Positions 16,469-25,594 are shown, counted from the first letter of the stretch. The stretch is 64,000 nt of DNA from Muriicola sp041358175 (GCF_041358175.1 NZ_JBGKBE010000008.1:113569-177568); one strand, 5' to 3'. Notes: generated by a model not told the origin, from the letters alone. Numbers and translations are program-made.

Positions 16469-17020
16469 TTATTCAGCTTCTTTTGTTTCCATTAACCGGG
16501 CAAGAACACGAACCCGTACTTCTTTGGCCACCTTTTTAAACAGAATCCTGGGAACCTTTATTTTGTGGTCCTCTGTCTTTATGGGAAACTCTGTTTGAAG
16601 GAGCAAAAAACTTCCTTCCCTGTTAATGGTCAGTTCTGTATCAATGGGCCGTGTAACCCCATGAAGTGTAAGATCACCGTTTAGAGCATAAGTTCTCGAT
16701 TCTTCAGAAATGTCATCAGGATCAAAATTGACCAGATTTCCCGTCAGGTATGCTTTTGGGTATTTATCAGACTCAATATAGTTTTCATTAAAGTGCTCCT
16801 GCATCAGTTTTCTTTTAAAATCAAATTCCTTGACTAAAAGTAAAACTGCTATTTCTCCCTTAGCTGTAAGGGCAAAATTTACCTTCCTGTTTACTGCATA
16901 AATGTCTTCCAGGGGTGTTGATGCGTCAAACTGTATCTCGCCTGTTTCGGTTCGAAATGTAGTTTGTGCCATCCCCAGGCATCCCCAGGAAATTAAAAAT
17001 ATAAAGAGGTATTTTTTCAT
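16469..17020 (-). CDS. secreted YceI-family protein
   Basis: 183 aa with signal peptide MKKYLFIFLISWGCLGMAQ. It has the YceI lipocalin-like pattern: FRTETGEIQFDASTPLEDIYA, an internal KYPKAYLTGNL strand, and GDLTLHGVTRPI, which matches the family GxLTLHGVTRPV motif. YceI proteins bind polyisoprenoid or similar lipids in the periplasm. The ATG overlaps the stop of the upstream cytochrome gene (ATGA), so they are coupled. The pairing with a c-type cytochrome suggests a quinone or isoprenoid redox role, by inference. Confidence 0.88.
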   Translation of the reverse strand: MKKYLFIFLISWGCLGMAQTTFRTETGEIQFDASTPLEDIYAVNRKVNFALTAKGEIAVLLLVKEFDFKRKLMQEHFNENYIESDKYPKAYLTGNLVNFDPDDISEESRTYALNGDLTLHGVTRPIDTELTINREGSFLLLQTEFPIKTEDHKIKVPRILFKKVAKEVRVRVLARLMETKEAE

Positions 17021-17388
17021 TCGGGAAATCCTTGGTTGGCCCAGTCTGCAATTAATTGTCGCGCACTTTGAGGCATAAGCCCGTCTGGTGGCATAGGATT
17101 GGTAGTATTGTTAATTCTGGATAGCAGGTTCCTGTTTTCTATTGCACTTTGCACGAGGCTTAGGGAGGTCAAAGACATAGGCGCGTTGTTAGTAGGTGGG
17201 TTTCCATGGCAAGATAAACAGTTTCCCTGAATTATCGGACGAACATCATTTTGATAACTGAGCGTAGTTGGGTCAGGATCTTCACTATTGGGATCACCCA
17301 TGTCAACCCCTTCGGAATTATCACTCTTCGAACATGCGAATACAAGAAAAAGTAATGCAAACAGTAATCCAATTCCAGAAGTTTTCAT
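17017..17388 (-). CDS. monohaem c-type cytochrome lipoprotein
   Basis: 123 aa. A lipoprotein signal (LLFALLFLVFAC, Cys19) is followed by an acidic linker and a short domain with one haem motif, CLSCH (Cys57, Cys60, His61), preceded by YQNDVRPIIQGN. Met residues in PMPPDGLMPQ could supply the distal ligand. This is the small domain often called planctomycete-type or YQNDV cytochrome c, anchored to the membrane and facing the periplasm. It is coupled to the YceI gene and divergent from the DUF5777 gene. Confidence 0.85.
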   Translation of the reverse strand: MKTSGIGLLFALLFLVFACSKSDNSEGVDMGDPNSEDPDPTTLSYQNDVRPIIQGNCLSCHGNPPTNNAPMSLTSLSLVQSAIENRNLLSRINNTTNPMPPDGLMPQSARQLIADWANQGFPE

Positions 17389-17543
17389 AGCTTAAATATT
17401 AAATTACTAACTGATTATCAACAACTTATTGATAAGATGGTAAATATTCACTTAGGTTGCGTCCTTGCTTATTTTCAGTTTTCATCCGGCAACAAGGGGC
17501 AATATTCAGCTGTAGGAAATGGGAAATAATTCGTAAGTTTAAG

Positions 17544-17577
17544 AAAAAAGGCCCCGTTTCTTTTCGCAAACGAGGTC
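17544..17577 (-). terminator. leftward terminator-like hairpin in a divergent intergenic region
   Basis: Arms GACCTCGTTT (minus strand, 17577-17568) and AAACGGGGCC (17559-17550) pair with one mismatch and one G-U pair, and the minus strand continues with six U (17549-17544). On the plus strand the same hairpin is in the leader of the DUF5777 gene. It may insulate the two divergent transcripts or cap the plus-strand mRNA. Confidence 0.45.
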
Positions 17578-17593
17578 ACTAAAACCATAAGCC

Positions 17594-18451
17594 ATGAAAA
17601 GAAAAAATTTAGTTGCCTGTATGTTTCTGTTTCCGTTCTTGCTATTCTCGCAAAACGACCTGCTTTCTTCCATTGATAAATCGGATACCACTGGTATTAC
17701 TGAAGCTGCTTTTAAAGGTTTAAAAATCGTCAACTTTGAGTCGACCAAGATGGTCAATGAAAAGGAGTTCTATTTTATCGTTTTTCACCGTTTTGGGAGT
17801 ATAAAAACCGGCCTGGACGGATTTTTTGGTCTGGACTTTGCCAATACCCGCCTTCATTTTATCTATGGTTTTTCAGATGGTTTCAATCTTTCCATAGCCC
17901 GGAGTTCGTTTAATAAAACTTATGATATTTCAGGGAAATATCGCTTTATGCAGCAAAGTGATGACAATCCGGTTACCGTTGTGGGCTATAGCCAGATCGC
18001 ATTTAATACGCTTTTAGACGAACCTGTACTGCAAAGAGAAGTTGATTTGGGTGACCGTACTTCATTTACTCAGCAAATTCTCATCAGTAGAAAATTAAGC
18101 GACAAGGTTTCAGTACAACTGATGCCTACCTATTTTTATGAAGGATATGTAAATTATGCCCCTCAGGACAATTCTCAGTTTGCACTGGGCTTCGGTGGGC
18201 GTGTAAAACTTTCTCAGCGATTTAGTCTTAATATGGATTATGGTTGGCACCTAAACCGCGCAGATGGTTCCCCTTTTGTAAATCCCCTGTCTATAGGGGT
18301 AGATATTGAAACCGGAGGACATGTTTTCCAATTGCATTTTACCAATGCCCAGCCCACTTTCGAAAGCGGCTTCCTGGGCAATGCTGTGGGCGATTGGGGT
18401 GATGGGAATATCTACTTCGGCTTTAATCTCAGCAGGGTGTTTAATTTCTGA
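17594..18451 (+). CDS. DUF5777-family outer-membrane beta-barrel
   Basis: 285 aa with signal peptide (MKRKNLVACMFLFPFLLFSQ). The body is a run of amphipathic strands (FYFIVFHRFGSIKTGLDGFF, MQLMPTYFYEG-type strands, FALGFGGRVKLSQRFSLNM) and ends YFGFNLSRVFNF with a C-terminal Phe, the outer-membrane sorting signal. HRFG near residue 62 is typical of DUF5777. Families of this type occur beside YceI and cytochrome c genes, as here. Its cargo or role is unknown. Confidence 0.82.
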   Translation: MKRKNLVACMFLFPFLLFSQNDLLSSIDKSDTTGITEAAFKGLKIVNFESTKMVNEKEFYFIVFHRFGSIKTGLDGFFGLDFANTRLHFIYGFSDGFNLSIARSSFNKTYDISGKYRFMQQSDDNPVTVVGYSQIAFNTLLDEPVLQREVDLGDRTSFTQQILISRKLSDKVSVQLMPTYFYEGYVNYAPQDNSQFALGFGGRVKLSQRFSLNMDYGWHLNRADGSPFVNPLSIGVDIETGGHVFQLHFTNAQPTFESGFLGNAVGDWGDGNIYFGFNLSRVFNF

Positions 18452-18461
18452 TATTCAATTA

Positions 18462-19874
18462 TCATCCCTCCCATTCCGTATGAAATGTACCTGATTTATC
18501 AGTGCGTTCATAGGTATGTGAGCCAAAGTAATCGCGCTGTGCCTGTATAAGGTTTAGCGGCAGGCGTCCGGAGGTATAAGCATCAAAATAAGTCAGTGAA
18601 TTGGAAAGCCCTGGAAGTGGGATACCATTCTCGGCTCCATAAGCCACCAAAGTACGTACAGAGGAAATAGTTCCTTTGATCTCTTTTGAAAAAGAAGGAT
18701 CGAGTAGCAAATTTGGCAAGTTGGGCTTTGCCTGATAGGCTTTGGTAATATCGGCCAGTAAACCTGCCCGGATAATACAACCTGCCCTCCAGATTTTGGC
18801 GATAGTGCCCAGATTCAGATTGTATTCGTACTCCTTAGAGGCTTCGGATAATTGGTGCAGGCCCTGAGCATAGGTAATTATAAAAGAAAAGTACAGGGCT
18901 TCTTCTGCCATTTTTGTCAACTTCTTTTTTTCTATCAAAATAGGTTTAGGTCTGTCATAGACTTCATCTGCTTTTACCCTGTCATTCTTTAGTGCGGAAA
19001 TTTCTCGCATACTTACCGCGATATCGATACTTGGGACCGGAATCCCCAGATCCATGGCATTTTGTGAAGTCCATTTTCCCGTTCCTTTTTGTTTGGCCTT
19101 GTCGAGGATCTTATCGATTAGTTCACCGTCGCCGTGCTCATCATCCTGTGCCAGGATATCCGCAGTAATCTCTACCAGAAAAGACTGAAGTCGGCCCTTG
19201 TTCCACTGATCGAAAGCCTGATGCATTTCATGATTCGACATTTCCCCGGCTTTGCCAAGGAGGTCGTAAATTTCTGAAGTGAGTTGCATTAGGCCGTATT
19301 CGATACCATTGTGGACCATTTTCACGTAGTTCCCGGCCGATTTAGGTCCGAGGTAAGCCACGCAGGGTTCTCCCTTATATTTAGCCGAAACCGCTTCAAA
19401 AATAGGTTTCACTTCTTTGTAGGCATCACGTGAGCCTCCCGGCATGATGCTGGGACCTTTTCGGGCTCCCTTTGCGCCTCCTGATACCCCTGCTCCAAAA
19501 AAATGGATTCCTTTTTCCCTGAGATAGGCCTCCCTGCGATCTGTATCGGTAAAGAGGGAATTTCCACCATCAATTATAAGATCTCCTTTATCTAAATGTG
19601 GGAGGAGGTTTTCAATCACCTGATCTACAATTTTCCCAGCCGGGACCAGGAGCATGATTTTTCTGGGAAGTTGCAAAGCTCTGAGGAAAGTTTCCTGATC
19701 TGTACTGGCATTCACTTTTTCCAGACCTCCGCCTTCCTTTTTCAGGGCATCGACTTTCTCAGCATCAAGGTCAAACCCAAAGGCTTTAAATCCATTATCC
19801 GCGACATTGAGGATAAAGTTTCTTCCCATCACTCCCAGGCCTATCAAGCCAAAATCATATGTTTGTTGATTCAT
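18462..19874 (-). CDS. gnd: 6-phosphogluconate dehydrogenase, decarboxylating
   Basis: 470 aa, standard length. It oxidises 6-phosphogluconate to ribulose 5-phosphate with release of CO2, normally reducing NADP. The N-terminal Rossmann fold begins GLIGLGVMGRNFILNVADNG, the substrate loop is GAGVSGGAKGARKGPSIMPG, and the catalytic Lys is in KMVHNGIEYG. The C-terminal tail with HTEWEG is also typical. It is transcribed divergently from zwf-pgl, so the oxidative pentose phosphate pathway is complete here. Confidence 0.97.
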   Translation of the reverse strand: MNQQTYDFGLIGLGVMGRNFILNVADNGFKAFGFDLDAEKVDALKKEGGGLEKVNASTDQETFLRALQLPRKIMLLVPAGKIVDQVIENLLPHLDKGDLIIDGGNSLFTDTDRREAYLREKGIHFFGAGVSGGAKGARKGPSIMPGGSRDAYKEVKPIFEAVSAKYKGEPCVAYLGPKSAGNYVKMVHNGIEYGLMQLTSEIYDLLGKAGEMSNHEMHQAFDQWNKGRLQSFLVEITADILAQDDEHGDGELIDKILDKAKQKGTGKWTSQNAMDLGIPVPSIDIAVSMREISALKNDRVKADEVYDRPKPILIEKKKLTKMAEEALYFSFIITYAQGLHQLSEASKEYEYNLNLGTIAKIWRAGCIIRAGLLADITKAYQAKPNLPNLLLDPSFSKEIKGTISSVRTLVAYGAENGIPLPGLSNSLTYFDAYTSGRLPLNLIQAQRDYFGSHTYERTDKSGTFHTEWEG

Positions 19875-19994
19875 TATTCTAATTTATTATTTGCAAAACC
19901 ACAGTCATTTTTACCCACAAACTACCCATCGATGGCAGGAAAATGCTGCTATATCGGGCGCTACAATCAAAAGTAATTGAAAATATTAACTTTT

Positions 19995-20044
19995 AGTACG
20001 TACTTTGGGCATTTAAAGAAGGAGGTCGTTCCTTCTTAATTTTG
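19995..20044 (+). promoter_or_regulatory. zwf upstream region: palindrome and hairpin covering an SD-like sequence
   Basis: A perfect 10-bp palindrome AGTACGTACT (19995-20004) runs into TACTTTGG, a near promoter element. Downstream AAGAAGGA (20016-20023) and TCCTTCTT (20030-20037) form a perfect 8-bp hairpin that contains the only strong SD-like sequence (GAAGGAGG), 27 bases before the zwf ATG. TAATTTTG at 20037-20044 matches -7 but would leave almost no leader. Confidence 0.35.
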
Positions 20045-20051
20045 ATAGAAA

Positions 20052-21584
20052 ATGGACAGAACTGAAAGTCAAATGTTAATCATTTTCGGGGCCTCCGGTG
20101 ATCTTACCGCCCGGAAACTAATCCCCGCCTTGTACCATCTGCATTGTGGAGGTCACCTCCCGAAAAAATTTCTCGTTTTGGGGGTAAGCAGATCTCCTTT
20201 GTCTGATGATGATTTCAGAGACAGGGTGGCTTATAATAGCAGCTATCTCAATGGGGGAGATAATGAAATTGATCCGGAGCAATTATCACATTTTGCTGAT
20301 AAATTATTCTACCACGATATAGGGAATTCCTATGAAGATTCATATGAGTCTCTCGCTGATAGGATATACTCCCTCAACACAGAATTCAATACCTTACATA
20401 ATTTTATCTTCTATTTATCTACGCCCCCGAGTATTTATGAGGTTATTGCCAAAAATCTTTCCGACCAGGGCCTTACACAGCAAAACAAAGGTTGGAAGCG
20501 TATGATCGTAGAAAAGCCATTTGGTTATGATCTCGCTTCCGCCAGGGAATTGAATAATAGCCTTCATCAATATTTTAATGAAGAGCAGATCTTCAGGATC
20601 GACCATTACCTGGGGAAAGAAACAGTACAGAATCTCCTGGTGACCCGCTTTGCCAATAGTATTTTTGAACCTCTGTGGAATAGAAATTACATTCAGCATG
20701 TCGAAATCACTAATGCCGAAAGTGTAGGGGTAGAGAAAAGAGGGGGATATTATGACAGTTCGGGTGCTTTACGCGATATGTTCCAGAATCATTTGTTGCA
20801 GATCGTTTCCCTTGTTGTAATGGAGCCCCCCATCGGCGCTAAGGCGGAGGAGATCAGGAATGAAAAGGTGAAGGCACTTAAGTCGATGAGGATATTATCA
20901 GACGACAAAAGTCTGAAGGAAAATACTATCAGGGGCCAGTATTTGTCGGCGGATATCAACGGAGAGAAAGTGAAAGGCTACAGGGAGGAAGATGGGGTAA
21001 ACACTGATTCGACCACTGAGACATACGTAGCGATTAATTTTTTTGTGGATAACTGGCGATGGAAGGACGTCCCTTTTTATGTCAGGACTGCCAAGCGGAT
21101 GCCTACAAAGGTGACCGAAATTGTCATTCATTTTAAACCCCCTCACCATAAGATATTTACTGATTCAGGGGTGTTCAACAAGGACAATAAGCTCATTATC
21201 AGAATACAACCCGACGAAGGTATCCTGATCAAATTTGGGGTAAAAGTACCCGGCCAGGGCTTTAAAGTAGAGCGGGCAAATCTGGATTTCTATTACGACA
21301 GCCTTGCTGAGACAAACCTTATGGCGGCCTATGAGAGATTACTTCTCGATGCCATGCAGGGCGATGCGACCCTCTATGCCCGTGCCGATGAGGTGGAAGC
21401 TGCATGGGAGTTTGTAGATCCCATCTTAAAGTATTGGAAAACAAGCAAAGAGGCCATGATCTACGGGTATTCTGCAGGTGTATGGGGCCCACAAAACGCG
21501 GATGATCTGTTAGAGGGTGACAACACCTGGCGAAATCCTGGTTCAAATCTGGCAGATGATCCCGGATTCTGTGTAATAAAATAA
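20052..21584 (+). CDS. zwf: glucose-6-phosphate 1-dehydrogenase
   Basis: 510 aa. It oxidises glucose 6-phosphate to 6-phosphogluconolactone, generating NADPH. The dinucleotide fold starts IIFGASGDLTARKLIPALY, and the active-site signature RIDHYLGKETVQN lies near residue 182 with the catalytic His further on. Length and domain order are normal. It precedes pgl by 5 bp, and the two are co-transcribed. Confidence 0.98.
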   Translation: MDRTESQMLIIFGASGDLTARKLIPALYHLHCGGHLPKKFLVLGVSRSPLSDDDFRDRVAYNSSYLNGGDNEIDPEQLSHFADKLFYHDIGNSYEDSYESLADRIYSLNTEFNTLHNFIFYLSTPPSIYEVIAKNLSDQGLTQQNKGWKRMIVEKPFGYDLASARELNNSLHQYFNEEQIFRIDHYLGKETVQNLLVTRFANSIFEPLWNRNYIQHVEITNAESVGVEKRGGYYDSSGALRDMFQNHLLQIVSLVVMEPPIGAKAEEIRNEKVKALKSMRILSDDKSLKENTIRGQYLSADINGEKVKGYREEDGVNTDSTTETYVAINFFVDNWRWKDVPFYVRTAKRMPTKVTEIVIHFKPPHHKIFTDSGVFNKDNKLIIRIQPDEGILIKFGVKVPGQGFKVERANLDFYYDSLAETNLMAAYERLLLDAMQGDATLYARADEVEAAWEFVDPILKYWKTSKEAMIYGYSAGVWGPQNADDLLEGDNTWRNPGSNLADDPGFCVIK

Positions 21585-21589
21585 GGCAA

Positions 21590-22321
21590 ATGGAACTGAA
21601 TATTTACCCGACTAAAAATGAGGTAGCCATAGAATTTTGCATTTTTCTGGCCGAGTGGCTTAAGGATAAAAAAAGTGTACATATTGCGCTATCAGGGGGA
21701 AGTACACCCAAAATCATTTTTGAAGAACTTTCTATACCTGGAAAGTACGCCATCAACTGGAAAGAAGTACATCTTTACTGGGGCGATGAGCGATGTGTTC
21801 CTCCTGACGATGATCAGAGTAATTACAAGATGACCAAAGATTTCTTGTTGGATAACATCGATATCCCAGAGGATAACATCCATCGAATCCTCGGCGAAAA
21901 CGATCCCAGGGAAGAGGCCCACCGCTATGGCCAAGAATTACAGCGTAATCTGCCTGTTCAGGACGGTATTCCAAAATTCGATATGGTCCTTCTCGGAATG
22001 GGGGAAGACGGCCATACGGCCTCTGTATTTCCCTATGAGATCCACTTGTGGGATTCAGATCAGAATTGTGAACTGGCTGTACATCCCGATTCGGGCCAGA
22101 AACGCATCACGATTACTGGAAGAATCATAAATCACAGCAAAAATGTCGTTTTTCTGGTTACCGGAGCCGCAAAGAAGGAAAAAGTCGCGGAAATTCTGGG
22201 TAAGAAAAGTAACTACAAGCAATATCCGGCAGCTCTTGTTCGTCCTCAAGATGGAAACTTATACTGGTTTCTCGATGAGGAAGCCGCCTCGGGCATCAGG
22301 AATCTTAATTCAGGTTCATAG
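21590..22321 (+). CDS. pgl: 6-phosphogluconolactonase
   Basis: 243 aa, DevB type. It hydrolyses 6-phosphogluconolactone, the step between zwf and gnd. Family motifs are visible: IALSGGSTPKIIFEEL, YWGDERCVPPDDDQSNYKM and FDMVLLGMGEDGHTASVFP. It follows zwf with a 5-bp gap. Its last 17 bases overlap the convergent rmuC gene. Confidence 0.96.
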   Translation: MELNIYPTKNEVAIEFCIFLAEWLKDKKSVHIALSGGSTPKIIFEELSIPGKYAINWKEVHLYWGDERCVPPDDDQSNYKMTKDFLLDNIDIPEDNIHRILGENDPREEAHRYGQELQRNLPVQDGIPKFDMVLLGMGEDGHTASVFPYEIHLWDSDQNCELAVHPDSGQKRITITGRIINHSKNVVFLVTGAAKKEKVAEILGKKSNYKQYPAALVRPQDGNLYWFLDEEAASGIRNLNSGS

Positions 22322-23657
22322 GGGAGGGCTCTTCATTAAAGTCGTCTTCTTCAGCCCTCTTTAATATAGAATCAGGGAGGGATTTTTTCGCTTTGGCGCC
22401 CATTTTTTTCAGTTTTTGTATACTGGTAATGATATTGCCTCTTCCTTCAACCAATTTGTTCATAGCCCCCCGGTATTCGTTTTTCGCTTCATCCATTTTC
22501 TTCCCCACCTTGGTAAGATCGGTCACAAATCCTTCAAATTTGTCATATAGTGCTCCTGCCTGCCTCGCAATTTCTATAGCATTCCGCTGTTGTTTCTCAT
22601 TATTCCACATAGTGTCTATGGTACGCAGGGTAGCCAGTAAAGTGGAAGGGGTTACGATCACTATATTCTTGTCAAAAGCATTGTTGTAGAGGCTTGAGTC
22701 TTTGTTGATAGCTGCGGAAAACGCCGTTTCAATAGGCACGAACATCAGTACAAAGTCGGGACTTTCCATGTCGTACAGGTCCTCGTATTTTTTAGCCGAT
22801 AACTGTTCTACGTGTTTCTTAAGTGAAGTTATATGATCTTTGAGATACTTCTCCTGTTCTTCTTCCTCTGCATTAACAAATCGCTCATAGTCGGTTAATG
22901 AAACCTTGGAATCAATGACCATTTTTTTACTATCAGGCAGATTGATGACCACATCGGGGAGTACCCGACTGCCGTCTTTCCTGGTAAAACTTTGTTGAAC
23001 AGTGTATTCCCGGTCTTTTTCCAGGCCAGATTTTTCCAGCACACGTTCCAGAACAAGTTCTCCCCAATTCCCCTGCATTTTACTATCTCCTTTCAGTGCT
23101 TTGGTAAGGTTTTCGGCTTCTTTTGTGATTTTAAGGTTCTGATTCTGCAGGTTGAGCAACTGTTCCCTCAGGGCGGAATGGATACTTATGTTTTCTTTCT
23201 GACTCTCTTCAACCTTTTTTTCAAACAACAGTATCTTTTCCTGCAGCGGATTCAGGATATGCTTTATATTTTTCTGATTCTGTTCGGTAAATTTCAGACT
23301 TTTTTCATCCAGGATCTTATTGGCCAGATTCTCAAACTCCTTTGTAAATTTTTCCTGTAATTGTTCTACCTCTTCTTTTTGTTCTCCCAGTTTTTGTCTC
23401 AGATTTTCCAGATCGGCTTCATTTCTGGTGATCTGTTGTGAAAGGCTGGTATTCTCTGTTCGCAGTTCTTCTGTGGCAGATCTCTCATTGTTAAGTCGAG
23501 TTTCCAATTCTTCCCGACTTCCTCTGAGTTGCCTTTCCCTTTCTTCCAAGGTGCTCTGGATCGACTTTCTTTTTAATTGTTCGATATAATTTCCGAGGAA
23601 AAACCCCAGAACTCCCACCAGAAGTGCAACAGCCACTATGGTAATCTCCGTACTCAT
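22305..23657 (-). CDS. rmuC: DNA recombination protein RmuC
   Basis: 450 aa. One N-terminal membrane helix (about 5-25) is followed by a long coiled coil (about 27-185) and then the nuclease-like RmuC domain (NWGELVLERVLEKSGLEKDR, VLPDVVINLPDSKKMVIDSKVSL, LMFVPIETAF). RmuC is thought to limit inversions and other rearrangements between short inverted repeats. The 3' end overlaps pgl on the opposite strand. Confidence 0.93.
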   Translation of the reverse strand: MSTEITIVAVALLVGVLGFFLGNYIEQLKRKSIQSTLEERERQLRGSREELETRLNNERSATEELRTENTSLSQQITRNEADLENLRQKLGEQKEEVEQLQEKFTKEFENLANKILDEKSLKFTEQNQKNIKHILNPLQEKILLFEKKVEESQKENISIHSALREQLLNLQNQNLKITKEAENLTKALKGDSKMQGNWGELVLERVLEKSGLEKDREYTVQQSFTRKDGSRVLPDVVINLPDSKKMVIDSKVSLTDYERFVNAEEEEQEKYLKDHITSLKKHVEQLSAKKYEDLYDMESPDFVLMFVPIETAFSAAINKDSSLYNNAFDKNIVIVTPSTLLATLRTIDTMWNNEKQQRNAIEIARQAGALYDKFEGFVTDLTKVGKKMDEAKNEYRGAMNKLVEGRGNIITSIQKLKKMGAKAKKSLPDSILKRAEEDDFNEEPSPMNLN

Positions 23658-23718
23658 CTCGTCATCAATTTAAAGTAAAGATAGGGGTTCTGACTTAAAA
23701 TTCTGCAGGGAAACACCC

Positions 23719-24501
23719 TCAGTTTTTGATCTTAAAAGTCCCGGTTCCGGGATCAAAATGAATAAGATCAGAAGGGAATAGATTCTGAAAATTCTTATTT
23801 TCTATATGTTCACAGGGAGAGCCGAAAAAATAATCAGAAGAATCAAGGATCAACATCTTGTCGCAAAGCTGAATGGCAAGGTCGATCTCGTGAGTAGTGT
23901 AGATTACCGTTTTATCGAATTCACGGGCAATTTGTTTCATGGTCTTCAGAACCTGCACTTTGTGGTATAGGTCGAGATGTGTAGTGGGTTCATCGAGCAT
24001 CATAATAGGGGTGTCCTGAGCCAGGGCCCTTGCGATGAGTACTTTCTGCAACTGCCCATCACTCAGCTCATAACACTTTCGATGTTCGAGAGATTCAAGA
24101 CCTATAGTCCGGATAGCATTGTGAATTGCTTTCTTATCGTTTTCGGTGAGACTCCCCAACCAATTGGTGTATGGTTGCCGACCCAGGGAGATAAGCTCAG
24201 AAACTGTCAGATTTTTAGTTGCCAGGGGTTCGGTTAGAACAATACTAAGACTGGCAGCCAGCTGCTGAGTTGGAATCGATTCCATCCGCTGGCCATCAAT
24301 TAATACTTCCCCTGATAATTTTTCCTGAACTCCGGCCAGGGTTCTCAACAGGGTTGATTTACCAATCCCGTTAGCCCCCACAATAGCAACAAACTCTCCT
24401 TTCTTTAAATAAAAATTCAGATTTTGAGCTACCTGCAATGGCTTCCCTTTTTTACCGGGGTAACCGATACTCAAATTTTGAATTTCGAGGGTTTTAGTCA
24501 T
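23719..24501 (-). CDS. btuD: ABC transporter ATPase of the B12/iron-chelate family (BtuD)
   Basis: 260 aa. Walker A is VGANGIGKSTLLRTLAG near residue 40, the signature region LSDGQLQKVLIARALAQ near 142, and Walker B IMMLDEPTTHLD. The H-loop follows in TTHEIDLA. It is the FecE/BtuD type that drives type II importers. It lies 73 bp after the permease gene in the btuF-btuC-btuD order. The B12 assignment rests on the cobalamin riboswitch and btuB next door rather than on the protein itself. Confidence 0.85.
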   Translation of the reverse strand: MTKTLEIQNLSIGYPGKKGKPLQVAQNLNFYLKKGEFVAIVGANGIGKSTLLRTLAGVQEKLSGEVLIDGQRMESIPTQQLAASLSIVLTEPLATKNLTVSELISLGRQPYTNWLGSLTENDKKAIHNAIRTIGLESLEHRKCYELSDGQLQKVLIARALAQDTPIMMLDEPTTHLDLYHKVQVLKTMKQIAREFDKTVIYTTHEIDLAIQLCDKMLILDSSDYFFGSPCEHIENKNFQNLFPSDLIHFDPGTGTFKIKN

Positions 24502-24574
24502 TTCTGGAAATAGGATTTCAAAGTTAGCTATTCTGTTATTAAAAATCGTGAAACACTGCCAGGGTGCCTGATAC

Positions 24575-25594
24575 CTAAAAGATCATATTGCGTTTTCTCA
24601 ACAACAACCAGATCACCACAGGAGCACCGATTATAGAGGTGATGGCATTGATAGGGAGTACATAGGAAGAAGAAGGAAGCTGGGCAATGGTGTCACAGAT
24701 CAGTAGCAGAATACCTCCATAGAGCATTACCCCGGGAATGAGAACCTTATGGTCTGTTGTATTCAACAATTGCCTGGTGAGATGGGGAACTGCCAGGCCT
24801 ATAAACGCAATTGGTCCGGCAAATGCGGTAACCGATCCTGCAAGAAGTCCGGTAGCGACAATGATAAGGTTACGCGACCTGCCAATCTTTACCCCAAGGC
24901 TACGGGCGTAATTTTCTCCCAGGAGAAGGGCATTGAGCGACTTCACAGTTCCAAAGCTCAGAAGAAATCCGACACTTATAATGGATGCCAGGATCAGGAC
25001 CTGACTGTTACTTAGGTTTCCTACAGTCCCAAAGGTCCAGAAGATATATTGCTGAAGTTCGTCTGCCCTCGCGAAATAGGATAATACTGTTACTACTGCC
25101 GCTGTTATGCTTGCAAACATCAGTCCGATGATCAACAAGGCCATAGTATCTTTTACTTTCCTGGCGATAGCTACCACAATAAGAAGGACCAGAATACTTC
25201 CCAGGCTGGATGCAATGGAGAGTGAAAAATCGTTTACCAGGGAGTAGCCCATAGTGAATAATCCGCCACCCATTATTAGTAAGGCGGCACCCAAACTGGC
25301 TCCGGAGCTGATACCCAGAACAAAAGGTCCGGCCAGGGGATTTCGGAAAAGGGTTTGCATCAGAAGTCCGCTCAGGGAAAGCCCACTACCCACAAGAATT
25401 GCAGTAAATGCTTTGGGAATTCGGTAATCCCAGATGATATATCCATAAGAATCATTGGAGTTTCCAAAACCAAAAAGTTCATTGATAGTTGCTGAAAGGG
25501 GGATGTCGACAGAACCAAAGCTGATGTTCATACCAAAACACAGGACCAACAAAACGGCCAGCAGGAAGAATTGATATGGAATCTTTTTTTTCAA
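24575..25594 (-). CDS. btuC: ABC transporter permease of the B12/iron-chelate family (BtuC)
   Basis: 339 aa, about ten membrane helices, with FecCD/BtuC hallmarks (DYRIPKAFTAILVGSGLSLS, LMQTLFRNPLAGPFVLGISS, GPIAFIGLAVPHLTRQL). It starts at a TTG placed directly after the TAG of the substrate-binding-protein gene; the next in-frame ATG would remove the first membrane helix. It forms the channel for cobalamin with BtuD. An iron-siderophore role is possible from the family alone but the locus context points to B12. Confidence 0.86.
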   Translation of the reverse strand: MKKKIPYQFFLLAVLLVLCFGMNISFGSVDIPLSATINELFGFGNSNDSYGYIIWDYRIPKAFTAILVGSGLSLSGLLMQTLFRNPLAGPFVLGISSGASLGAALLIMGGGLFTMGYSLVNDFSLSIASSLGSILVLLIVVAIARKVKDTMALLIIGLMFASITAAVVTVLSYFARADELQQYIFWTFGTVGNLSNSQVLILASIISVGFLLSFGTVKSLNALLLGENYARSLGVKIGRSRNLIIVATGLLAGSVTAFAGPIAFIGLAVPHLTRQLLNTTDHKVLIPGVMLYGGILLLICDTIAQLPSSSYVLPINAITSIIGAPVVIWLLLRKRNMIF

